Assembly (NCBI GenBank): GCA_038257155.1
Contig: JBBSJP010000045.1
Location: forward strand, 1-39,309
Reading direction: 5' to 3'
Length of the DNA: 39,309 nucleotides
Source of the DNA: JANJTY01 sp038257155
GTDB taxonomy: Bacteria > Pseudomonadota > Gammaproteobacteria > Xanthomonadales > Xanthomonadaceae
Below are positions 24,507 to 31,914 of this stretch, piece by piece. Each line of letters begins with the position of its first letter. Positions within the stretch are counted from its first letter, which is position 1. A model generated the notes under the pieces. The model had not been told where the DNA came from. It made no database searches and saw only the letters and a program-made list of their open reading frames with translations. The position numbers and the translations under genes were made by a program.

Positions 24507-25271
24507 TCAGCGCGCCTCGGCGGTGCGGGGCGCGGCGTGCAGACCTTCGATATAGGTCGCGAGCGAATCGATTTCCTCATCGCTCAGGCGCTGCGCCACG
24601 CCGGACATGATCACGTTGGCATTGTCATCCTTGCCGTGCACCTCGCCACTGCGGAAGCGGCGCAACATGTCGGCCGAATACTGTGCGTGCTGCCCGGCCA
24701 GGGACGGATAGCTCGGGCCAGGCAGGCCACGGCCGGCCGGACCGTGACAGGCCGTGCAGGCCGGGATACCGCGCGCCGCATCGCCGCCGCGATACAGCGT
24801 CTGGCCGATTTCGAAAAATGGCTTGCCCTGGTTCGGGCTGAGCGGGTTGTCGATCGCCGTTTCATCGGCCACGCCGGGGACGGTCGCCTGGCTGGCGTAG
24901 TGGGCTCCCAGATCGCGCATGTCCTGCGCGCTCAGCGTGGCGGCGAAGCCCAGCATGATGGCGTTGTTGCGCTCGCCACTCTTGAACAGGGCGAGCTGGC
25001 GCGCGGTATAGCCCTCGTGCTGGCCGGCCAGTTTGGGGTACTGCGGGTCTGCCGAATTGCCGTCCATGCCATGACAGGCGGCGCAGACGGCGGCCTTGCC
25101 AGCGCCCGCCGTGGCGTCGCCAGGGACTGCCGCGGCAAAGGGATCGGTGAGGTCGGAGAGCGCAGCGGGAGCCGGATCAGGCACGGCAATCACCTCGGCT
25201 GCCGGCTCCTGAGCAAAGGCCGATGCCATCATCAGCAGGGCCGAAACGGCCACGAAGGGGCGGAAACTCAT
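24507..25271 (-). CDS. Dihaem cytochrome c4
   Basis: The 254-residue protein has a signal peptide (MSFRPFVAVSALLMMASAFA) and two haem-binding CxxCH sites, CAACH (63-67) and CTACH (172-176). Each sits in a repeated class I cytochrome domain of about 90 residues (YPKLAGQHEGYTARQL... and YPSLAGQHAQYSADML...). The axial methionines are probably those in NAIMLG and NVIMSG. Cytochrome c4 carries electrons in the periplasm between the bc1 complex and terminal oxidases. A linker rich in A, P and D (about 21-50) precedes the first domain. It is the first gene of the minus-strand operon and diverges from engB. Confidence 0.95.
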   Translation of the reverse strand: MSFRPFVAVSALLMMASAFAQEPAAEVIAVPDPAPAALSDLTDPFAAAVPGDATAGAGKAAVCAACHGMDGNSADPQYPKLAGQHEGYTARQLALFKSGERNNAIMLGFAATLSAQDMRDLGAHYASQATVPGVADETAIDNPLSPNQGKPFFEIGQTLYRGGDAARGIPACTACHGPAGRGLPGPSYPSLAGQHAQYSADMLRRFRSGEVHGKDDNANVIMSGVAQRLSDEEIDSLATYIEGLHAAPRTAEAR

Positions 25272-25385
25272 ACACTGGACTCCGGAAACGCGAATTCGAG
25301 GGCTCGCAGGTGTCGCCAAACTCAGGCGGCCGCGCGGGCGGCGCGAGGAACGCGCAACGATACCCGTCCAACCTGTCTTTGGTCA

Positions 25386-26036
25386 ATGAAATCAGCCGCT
25401 TCCGCCCCCAATCCGCTGCGCGCCACGCACTTCATCAAGACGGTGCCGAGCCTGGTCCACCTGCCGCCTGAAGGCGCCCGGGAAGTCGCCATGGCGGGCC
25501 GCTCGAATGCCGGAAAGTCCAGCGCAATCAACGCGATCTGCGATCAGGGCAAGCTGGCGCGCACGTCACGAACGCCGGGTCGCACCCAGGCCCTGAACTA
25601 CTTCGAAGTGCTGCCGGAACGCTTCCTCGTCGACCTGCCGGGTTATGGCTACGCCAAGGTGCCGCCTGACATGAAGGCCCACTGGCAAACCTTCATCAAC
25701 AACTACTTTCGTCAGCGCAACTCCTTGGTCGGCCTGATCGTGGTGATGGACATCCGCCATCCGCTGCGTGACTACGACCGGCAGATGTTCGACTACGCCG
25801 CTGCGCGCCAGCTGCCTGCGCACGGCCTGCTCACCAAGGCCGACAAGCTGGGCCGCGGTCAGCAGGGCAATGCCTTGCAGGAAACCCGCCGCGAATTGAA
25901 AAAGGTCTATGGCGACAGCATCGGCGCGCAGCTGTTCTCGGCCGAGACCCAGCTGGGTGTCGACGAGGTACGCGGGATTCTGGCCCGCTGGCTGGAGCTG
26001 GAAGGTGCGCAGGCGGCGCCGAAGGAGCCGTTGTAA
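25386..26036 (+). CDS. engB: Ribosome biogenesis GTPase EngB/YihA
   Basis: The 216-residue TRAFAC GTPase has G1 GRSNAGKSS (38-46), the G2 region TSRTPGRTQ, G3 DLPGYGYAKVP and G4 TKADKL, followed by the G5-like FSAETQLG. All match the YihA/EngB subfamily, which is needed for 50S subunit assembly. The ATG at 25386 starts MKSAASAPNPLRATHF. The reading frame is open far upstream, across the opposite-strand cytochrome and DsbA genes, but that extension is only a shadow. The gene diverges from the cytochrome c4 operon (114 bp apart), a neighbourhood I recall as common in Xanthomonadaceae. Confidence 0.95.
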   Translation: MKSAASAPNPLRATHFIKTVPSLVHLPPEGAREVAMAGRSNAGKSSAINAICDQGKLARTSRTPGRTQALNYFEVLPERFLVDLPGYGYAKVPPDMKAHWQTFINNYFRQRNSLVGLIVVMDIRHPLRDYDRQMFDYAAARQLPAHGLLTKADKLGRGQQGNALQETRRELKKVYGDSIGAQLFSAETQLGVDEVRGILARWLELEGAQAAPKEPL

Positions 26037-26049
26037 GCGAGGCTTTCCC

Positions 26050-26250
26050 TTCTCCCCATGGGAGAAGGAGCCCGTAGGGCGGGTCTTGACCCGCCGAACC
26101 ATGCACCGCGAAGGTTCATTTGGCGGGTCGAGGCCTGACCCGCCGAACCATGCACCGCGAAGGTTCATTTGGCGGGTCGAGACCCGCCCTACATCCAACC
26201 ACCGTGCAGCGTCGTTTGGCCTTCCCCTTCTCTTCTCCCGGTGGGAGAAG
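26050..26250. repeat. Composite intergenic repeat array downstream of engB
   Basis: The array starts with CTTCTCCC-CAT-GGGAGAAG (26050-26068), which may also terminate engB. It continues with the GTAG-REP palindrome GGCGGGTC-TT-GACCCGCC (26079-26096), two tandem 49-bp units beginning TGACCCGCCGAACC (26088-26136 and 26137-26185), a second palindrome GGCGGGTC-GA-GACCCGCC (26172-26189), and another hairpin CTTCTCCC-GGT-GGGAGAAG (26232-26250). The rest of the spacer up to 26514 shows no gene and no further clear element. Confidence 0.75.
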
Positions 26251-26514
26251 GTGCCCGCAGGGCGGATGAGGGTCCGAGTACGCCGTGCCAGAGGCACCGA
26301 GACGAATGCGGGGCTTGGACCTTCACTTCGCCGATCTCCCACGGGAAGAGGGCTTTGAGGATCGCGATCCGCTATAGCGTGCGCCGTGGCGGCCGTGCCT
26401 ACCGCTGGCCGATCCAAGTCAAACAGGAGCTAGACCGCCGCGGTTGATCGCCGCCGTTGAGATGGCGTCCATCTGCCATGGCAGAATCGACAGCCCTGTT
26501 GTGCGAACCCTGAC

Positions 26515-27252
26515 ATGATTGAACTGGTTGGATTCGATGCCGACGATACCCTCTGGCACAGCGAGGGGTATTTTCAGCAGGCACATGTCGAGTTCGAACG
26601 CATCATCGGCGGCTACATCGATCTGGCCGATGCGCGCCTGCACGATCGCCTGCTGGAAACCGAGCAGCGCAACATCCGGCTGTTCGGCTATGGGGCCAAG
26701 GGCATGACCCTTTCGATGGTGGAAACCGCCATCACGCTGACCGAGGCACGTATCAGCGCCAGCGATATCCATCGTCTGATCGAACTGGGCAAGGCGATCC
26801 TGCAGCATCCGGTCGAGCTGATCGACGGAATGCGCGAAGCGGTCGAGGCCGTCGCGGCGCGCTGGCCGGTGGTGATGATCACCAAGGGTGACCTGTTCCA
26901 TCAGGAGTCCAAAGTCGCTCGCAGCGGCCTGGCCGATCTGTTCGGGCGCATCGAGATCGTCTCGGAGAAGGATGCCGCAACCTATGCCCGTGTGCTGCGC
27001 GAGTTCGGCCTGCCGGCCGAGCGTTTCGCGATGGTCGGCAACTCGCTGCGTTCCGACATAGCGCCGGTGCTGGCAGCGGGCGGTTTCGGTGTGCATGTGC
27101 CTTATCACGTGACCTGGGCGCACGAACTGCAGGCCGAGGTCGATGCCGCACATCCGCGCATGGTCCAGGTGCAGTCAGCCAGCGAGATTCCTGCCGCGCT
27201 GGCGCGGCTGGCGGAGCGGCATGCCGTGGCGGTACGGATTCCTGTTTCCTGA
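26515..27252 (+). CDS. HAD-superfamily hydrolase
   Basis: The 245-residue cytosolic protein has HAD motif I DADDTLW (nucleophile D8, acid/base D10), motif II VVMITKGD, motif III lysine in ESKVARSG, and motif IV MVGNSLRSDIAP. A helical cap of about 90 residues lies between motifs I and II, making it a subclass I phosphatase resembling YjjG-type nucleotidases and related phosphoglycolate-like phosphatases. The substrate cannot be assigned. It stands alone, with repeat-filled spacers on both sides. Confidence 0.88.
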   Translation: MIELVGFDADDTLWHSEGYFQQAHVEFERIIGGYIDLADARLHDRLLETEQRNIRLFGYGAKGMTLSMVETAITLTEARISASDIHRLIELGKAILQHPVELIDGMREAVEAVAARWPVVMITKGDLFHQESKVARSGLADLFGRIEIVSEKDAATYARVLREFGLPAERFAMVGNSLRSDIAPVLAAGGFGVHVPYHVTWAHELQAEVDAAHPRMVQVQSASEIPAALARLAERHAVAVRIPVS

Positions 27253-27338
27253 ATCGCCACGATTCTTTGGCCGACAGGCGCAATGATCGGCGCCGTAGTG
27301 CAGATCGTTCGAAGCCCTAACCAGATGCAGAGCATCAA

Positions 27339-27383
27339 CGCGGAAGACGCGGAAGACGCGGAGGACGCGGAGGACGCGGAGGA
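27339..27383 (+). repeat. Five tandem 9-bp repeats (CGCGGARGA)
   Basis: Two CGCGGAAGA units are followed by three CGCGGAGGA units with no interruption. The stretch is non-coding. The array lies in the 511-bp spacer between the HAD gene and padR. Confidence 0.85.
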
Positions 27384-27567
27384 GCGCAGGCTGGAATGGC
27401 TCCTCTTCGTTGTCGGTCGGCGCTGATCGGGGCCCGCATGTAGCGCCATTCACTACCGTTCGCGATGAACCTCCTGTCCGCTTTCCAACGACCCTGCATA
27501 CAGGTCGCGCGTCGGATCCGCGCCGACGAAGCTGATCGCTTGGTCCGGCAGTTCGGCGGCGCTTGAT

Positions 27568-27631
27568 CCGACCTACGAGCCACGAGCAAGCCAGCGTAGG
27601 TCGGCTCAAGCCGCGCAGCGGTGGAGCCGAC
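27568..27631 (+). repeat. Overlapping REP-type inverted repeats upstream of padR
   Basis: CCGACCTACG (27568-27577) pairs perfectly with CGTAGGTCGG (27595-27604). The second arm overlaps GTCGGCTC (27600-27607), which pairs with GAGCCGAC (27624-27631). The core GTAGGTCGGCTC... is of the GTAG-REP type. Nothing else is recognised between 27253 and 27709 except the 9-bp tandem array. Confidence 0.6.
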
Positions 27632-27709
27632 ATCGAGATGCTCTGGCGCGCGATGCCCAGCGAAGTTGAATGGCGCATCGCGCACGCGCTTTGGCAATCG
27701 CCTTCCTCC

Positions 27710-27737
27710 TTGACAGCTTAGGAGAGTCCGCTATGCT
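27710..27737 (+). promoter_or_regulatory. padR operon: Sigma70-type promoter of the padR operon
   Basis: TTGACA (27710-27715, perfect -35) is followed after 16 bp by TATGCT (27732-27737). Transcription should start near 27744, inside the palindrome described next. Confidence 0.7.
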
Positions 27738-27738
27738 T

Positions 27739-27761
27739 CTCACCTAATCCGATTAGGTGAG
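27739..27761. promoter_or_regulatory. PadR operator candidate overlapping +1 and the ribosome-binding site
   Basis: CTCACCTAAT and ATTAGGTGAG form a perfect 10-bp inverted repeat around CCG. It begins one base after the -10 box and ends two bases before the padR ATG. The right arm contains GGTGAG, the only Shine-Dalgarno-like sequence for padR. Autorepression by PadR is inferred from position and symmetry. Confidence 0.65.
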
Positions 27762-27763
27762 TC

Positions 27764-28108
27764 ATGAGCAACGCTACCCTGCTACCCGGAACGCTGGACC
27801 TGCTGGTGCTGAAGGCGGTATCGCTCGGTACCGAACATGGCTACGGCATCCTGTTGCGCATCCAGCGCGCCTCCGGCGGCGTGCTGGCAATCGAACAGGG
27901 CGCGCTGTATCCGGCCCTGTTCCGGCTCGAGAGCCAGGGCCTGATCGCGGCCGAGTGGGGCGTGTCGGATAACAACCGCCGGGCCAAGTTCTACACCCTG
28001 TCGCGCACCGGCAAGGCGCGACTGGCCAAGGACCTGGGCGACTGGAATCGGCTGGTCGAGGCGATGGGCGCGGTACTGGGCGCCACCCGCGCGGATCTGC
28101 TGGCATGA
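27764..28108 (+). CDS. PadR-family transcriptional regulator
   Basis: The 114-residue protein has the PadR winged-helix pattern: LLPGTLDLLVLKAVS, HGYGILLRI, then IEQGALYPALFRLESQGLIAAEW and the beta wing NNRRAKFYTLSRTGKARL. It ends with a short dimerisation helix. PadR proteins of this short class repress nearby efflux or permease genes. The stop overlaps the start of the permease gene (ATGA), indicating translational coupling. A strong promoter and a perfect palindrome precede it. Confidence 0.93.
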   Translation: MSNATLLPGTLDLLVLKAVSLGTEHGYGILLRIQRASGGVLAIEQGALYPALFRLESQGLIAAEWGVSDNNRRAKFYTLSRTGKARLAKDLGDWNRLVEAMGAVLGATRADLLA

Positions 28109-30720
28109 GCGCGCGCCTGAAACTGCTTTGGCGTGCCCTGGTCCGGCGACGCGACTTCGAACGCGAACTGGACGAGGAACTGGCCTTTCATCTGGAGGCC
28201 CGCAGCGCAGATCTGCTAAGACAAGGCATGAGCCCGGAGGCTGCGCGTCGTCAGGCCCGCATCGAGCTTGGCCAAAGCCAGATCCATCGCGACGACTGCC
28301 GCCGCGCGCGTGGCCTGGTCTGGTTCGATATCTTCGCGGGCGACCTGCGCTACGCCACGCGCGGCCTGCTGCGCAATCCAGGTTTCAGCCTCACTGCCTT
28401 GCTGGTGCTGGGCACTGCGGTGGCGGCCAACGCCCTGCTGTTCGCACTGTTCAATGCCTACGGCCTGCGCGCGCCACCGATTGCCGATACCGCAAACTGG
28501 GTAACCCTGGAAGCCCGCGACATCCGCGAAGCCAGCCTCGGGCTTTGGACAGTCGACGAGGCCGAGCAGTTGATCCAGCAGCCGCCTGCCGGGCTGCGCG
28601 GACTTTACAGCCTGCGCGAAGTGCGTCTACCGGTGAGCGCGGAGGTGACGCGGCCGGTGAGCGCCGAGGCGATCTCACCCAACTACTTCAACCTGCTCGG
28701 CATCGTGCCCGCGCGCGGTCGGTTTTTCTCCGCCCCGCAGGCCGACAACGAACTCGGCAGCGTGGTGCTGAGCGATCTGGGCTGGCGCCGGCTGCTGGAT
28801 GCCGATCCGGATGCAATCGGCCGCGAGCTGGAAATCGCCGCCCGCCGCTTTACCGTGATCGGCATCGCGCCGCCCGAATTCACCGGCACCACGCCGCTCA
28901 ATGCACTTTTCTGGCTGCTTGAGACGGACTATCAGCGCCTGCGGCCAGACGAATCGGATTCCCTCCTGCGGGTCGAGCTGAGTGGCTTCCTTGCGCCCGG
29001 TACCAGCGCCGCGGCCGCGTCCGCCGCACTGCTGGTGCGCACTCAGGACATCAATCGCCAGCGGGACGAGGATCTGCAAGTCGCCAGTGTGCTGATGGAG
29101 GCGCGCAGCGGCTATCTGCGTGCCGCGGATATGCGTGATCTGCTGCATGCCAGCCTGCCGATCGGCGTCGCGTTTGCCTTGCTGATGCTGGTGGCCGCCG
29201 CCAATCTCGCCAACCTGGTGCTGGCACGCTTCGCGGCGCGACAGCGTGAGCTCGCGGTGCGGGTATCGGTGGGTGCACCGCGGCATCGCCTGCTGACCCA
29301 GCTGATGACCGAGTGCCTGCTGCTGGCCGCGCTCGCGGCCATCTTCGGTCTGGCTTTCGCCCGCTTGTTGGTCTGGCCACTGCAGGCCGCCCTGTTCGCC
29401 TTCATGGGCGAATTCGGCATCGACCTGGTCGAGATCAACATCGACGCGCAGGTGATCGCCTATGGGTTCGCGCTCTCGATAGTGGCCGCCTTGGTGTTCG
29501 GTGGCGCGCCGGCTCTGTTGGCCACGGCGCCCTGGCGCGGCGGTGCCGCACAGCCCGACATGGCTGCCTTGCAACGCGGCGCCAGCAGCTCGCGCCTGCG
29601 CGCTGTCCTGATGGTGGCGCAGCTCGCGATCAGCGTGGTGATGCTGGTGTTGGCGAGCCTGATTGCCGGTAACGCCCGCCAGGTCGAGCGTACCGAACTG
29701 GGTTTCGATCCGGCGCGCACGGTTGGGGTGCATCCGGATCAGATCACGCCCGGCCTTTACGCGGCGCTGCGTGACCTGCCGCAGGTCGAACGCGTGACCC
29801 TGGCGTCACGCGCGCCCCTGATGGGCACGCCCAGCCGCGCCACCGCGCTGGTCGACGGACGCAGCGAACCGGTCTTCGTGCGCGCCGTCGATGCGGCCTA
29901 TCTGGACGTGTTCGGCCTGCAGCTGTTGCACGGCCGCGGGCTGAATCGCGCCGATGAAAGCGGCGCAGCCGTTGCGGTGATCAGCCGGCGTACCGCCGAG
30001 CGACTCTGGCCGGGAGCCAATGCGGTCGGCCGGGTGCTTGAGCTGCCGCCGCAGGATGCGCTGGGAGCGATTCCCGATGGGCGCGTCGAAGTTGTCGGCG
30101 TGGTCGAAGATGTGGTCAGCACCTGGTTCGTCAGCGGCCTGGATTCGAGTGCGGTTTACCTTCCCAGCGCACTTGGTTCGCCTGCCATGCGCAGCCTGAT
30201 CCTGAAAACGCGCGACTCCAGTCCCGCCACCCTCGAGGCAATCACCCGGGCCTGCGTGCGTGCGGTCCCTGAGCAGAACTGCGAACTGATGCCGATGCTG
30301 AGCGCGGTCAAGATCCAGCGGCTGCCCTTCCTGATCGCCTCGCGGGTGGCGGCGTCACTCGGCTGGATCGCGCTGGCCATCAGCTGCATCGGGCTGTACG
30401 GCCTGGTCAGTTACCTGGTGGTGCAAAAGCGCCGCGAGATCGGTGTGCGTCTGGCGCTCGGTGCGCAGGCTGCGCGCGTGACCCGCGAAATGCTCTCCGG
30501 CGCGTCGCGCCAGATCGCGCTCGGGTTACTGATCGGACTGCCGCTCGCCTTCGCCCTGTCGCGTCTGGCCGCCAGCTACATCAGTGCACTGCGCAGTTTC
30601 GATCTGGTGTCATTCGTGCTGGTGCCGCTGGGCCTGGCCCTGCTGTCGCTGGGCGCCGCCTGGCTACCGGCACGCCGCAGCGCCAGGGTGCCGCCGACGA
30701 TTGCCCTGCGCGAGGAATAG
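28105..30720 (+). CDS. ADOP-type FtsX/MacB-like permease without ATPase partner
   Basis: The protein has 871 residues. The N-terminus (RRRDFERELDEELAFHLEAR...GMSPEAARRQARIELG) is the signature of the acidobacterial duplicated orphan permease (ADOP) family. Next come a first transmembrane helix (about 92-117), a MacB-like periplasmic domain (about 120-330), an FtsX block (about 348-425; LANLVLARFAARQRELAVRVSVGAPR), a central pair of helices (about 450-530), a second periplasmic domain and a second FtsX block (about 755-825; SYLVVQKRREIGVRLALGAQ). Two FtsX halves in one chain are as in LolC/E-like dimers. No ABC ATPase gene is adjacent. PadR upstream probably controls it. Confidence 0.9.
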   Translation: MSARLKLLWRALVRRRDFERELDEELAFHLEARSADLLRQGMSPEAARRQARIELGQSQIHRDDCRRARGLVWFDIFAGDLRYATRGLLRNPGFSLTALLVLGTAVAANALLFALFNAYGLRAPPIADTANWVTLEARDIREASLGLWTVDEAEQLIQQPPAGLRGLYSLREVRLPVSAEVTRPVSAEAISPNYFNLLGIVPARGRFFSAPQADNELGSVVLSDLGWRRLLDADPDAIGRELEIAARRFTVIGIAPPEFTGTTPLNALFWLLETDYQRLRPDESDSLLRVELSGFLAPGTSAAAASAALLVRTQDINRQRDEDLQVASVLMEARSGYLRAADMRDLLHASLPIGVAFALLMLVAAANLANLVLARFAARQRELAVRVSVGAPRHRLLTQLMTECLLLAALAAIFGLAFARLLVWPLQAALFAFMGEFGIDLVEINIDAQVIAYGFALSIVAALVFGGAPALLATAPWRGGAAQPDMAALQRGASSSRLRAVLMVAQLAISVVMLVLASLIAGNARQVERTELGFDPARTVGVHPDQITPGLYAALRDLPQVERVTLASRAPLMGTPSRATALVDGRSEPVFVRAVDAAYLDVFGLQLLHGRGLNRADESGAAVAVISRRTAERLWPGANAVGRVLELPPQDALGAIPDGRVEVVGVVEDVVSTWFVSGLDSSAVYLPSALGSPAMRSLILKTRDSSPATLEAITRACVRAVPEQNCELMPMLSAVKIQRLPFLIASRVAASLGWIALAISCIGLYGLVSYLVVQKRREIGVRLALGAQAARVTREMLSGASRQIALGLLIGLPLAFALSRLAASYISALRSFDLVSFVLVPLGLALLSLGAAWLPARRSARVPPTIALREE

Positions 30721-30743
30721 TGCAGCCGCAAAGGTAGCGGCCA

Positions 30744-31781
30744 TTACGCCTGCACGCAGGATTCGATCAAGCTCAGGCGCTGGCTTGTGCAATCGATCTG
30801 CAGCAGGCCACCGATCGGCAATACGCACATCGGGTCGCTATGGCCGAAATCCATGCGGCTGATCACCGGCAGCTGGCTCAGGCCTTCCTCCTCGCGCACC
30901 ACCCGCAGGATTGCCTCTTCGTAGGCAGCGAACTTGGATGCCGGCAGGCCACCACCGGGTCGTCCGAACAGCAATCCGCCGAGGCGCTGCAGTACCCCCA
31001 TCGCGGCGTAGCTGCGCAGTGCGCGTGCCACGGTCGATGGGGGCGGCGCCTCTTCGGAGGTTTCAAGAAACAGGATCGCGCCGTCCCACTCGCTCGGCGA
31101 AGGCCATAGCGAGGTGCCGCGCAGGAACTCGACCACTTCCAGGCAGCCGCCGATCAGGTGGCCCTGCACAACGCCGTGGCCCTGCAGCCAACGCCAGGGC
31201 TCGGCGGGCTGCAACGGGCGCGGGCGCTGTTGCGGTGCGCCCCAGTCCTGGCGGGCCGAGGTCCAGCCGCCGTTGCTGGGCTGAAGTTCGCCGGGTGCCT
31301 CGGTCTCGAACAGCAGACGCTGCACGGCCTGCATGCTGTAGCCGAAGGGTCCGCCACTCTCGGCAAAGCCCGCCATCACGGCCGGCCCGTAGAAACTGAT
31401 CACGCCAGCCCTGCGCAGCAGCCAGTGCGTCACCGTGCTATCGGAGTAGCCAAGAAAAATCTTCGGATGCGCGCGCAGCACCGCGGGATCGACGTGGCGT
31501 GCCAGGCGGATCGAATCTTCGCCGCCGATGCTGCTGATCACGGCGCGGATCGAGTCGTCAGCGAAGGCCTGCATCAGGTCGGCGGCGCGCGCCTCGGGAT
31601 GACGCTGCAGCCACTCGGGTTCGCGCAGGGTGTGTGGCATTTCAACCGGCTGCAGTCCGAACCGATCAACCAGTACCTGGCGCCCCATGGCATAGCGTGC
31701 CGGAAAGGCCGACGGGCCACCCCAGGAAAGTGACACGATGGCGACTCGATCGCCGCGATGCAGGCACTGGGGTTTGATCAT
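30744..31781 (-). CDS. S66-family LD-carboxypeptidase / MccF-like serine peptidase
   Basis: The 345-residue protein carries the S66 landmarks: GDRVAIVSLSWGGPS near the start, the nucleophile elbow FLGYSDST (S113), the catalytic Glu region FLETSEEAPPP and the catalytic His in DFGHSDPM. Family members either trim murein tetrapeptides (LdcA) or cleave microcin C-type peptide nucleotides (MccF). The W/G-rich insertion around 180-205 and the FLETSEE motif look more MccF-like, but I cannot decide. No signal peptide is present, which fits both. The ATG at 31781 starts MIKPQCLHRGDRV. It lies 133 bp after the amylase gene on the same strand and converges with the permease gene. Confidence 0.88.
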   Translation of the reverse strand: MIKPQCLHRGDRVAIVSLSWGGPSAFPARYAMGRQVLVDRFGLQPVEMPHTLREPEWLQRHPEARAADLMQAFADDSIRAVISSIGGEDSIRLARHVDPAVLRAHPKIFLGYSDSTVTHWLLRRAGVISFYGPAVMAGFAESGGPFGYSMQAVQRLLFETEAPGELQPSNGGWTSARQDWGAPQQRPRPLQPAEPWRWLQGHGVVQGHLIGGCLEVVEFLRGTSLWPSPSEWDGAILFLETSEEAPPPSTVARALRSYAAMGVLQRLGGLLFGRPGGGLPASKFAAYEEAILRVVREEEGLSQLPVISRMDFGHSDPMCVLPIGGLLQIDCTSQRLSLIESCVQA

Positions 31782-31914
31782 GGCCCAGCTTATCGCACTG
31801 GTTCGGGAGGTCGAACCAGGCTGCACGCATTGCCCGGTTGCCGTAACGGCTCCGCACTACGTCACCGAGCGGCGCACGATACGTGCAGGCGCACCTGCCA
31901 GCACGTGTGGGCGC

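Noticed and set aside
24024..25385. Upstream continuation of the engB frame giving a 670-residue protein
   Set aside because: It would overlap DsbA and cytochrome c4 genes on the other strand; EngB proteins start where the ATG at 25386 lies.
26079..26189. Short direct repeats that could be mistaken for a CRISPR array
   Set aside because: There are only two 49-bp units with no spacers between them, and they contain REP palindromes; no cas genes are present.
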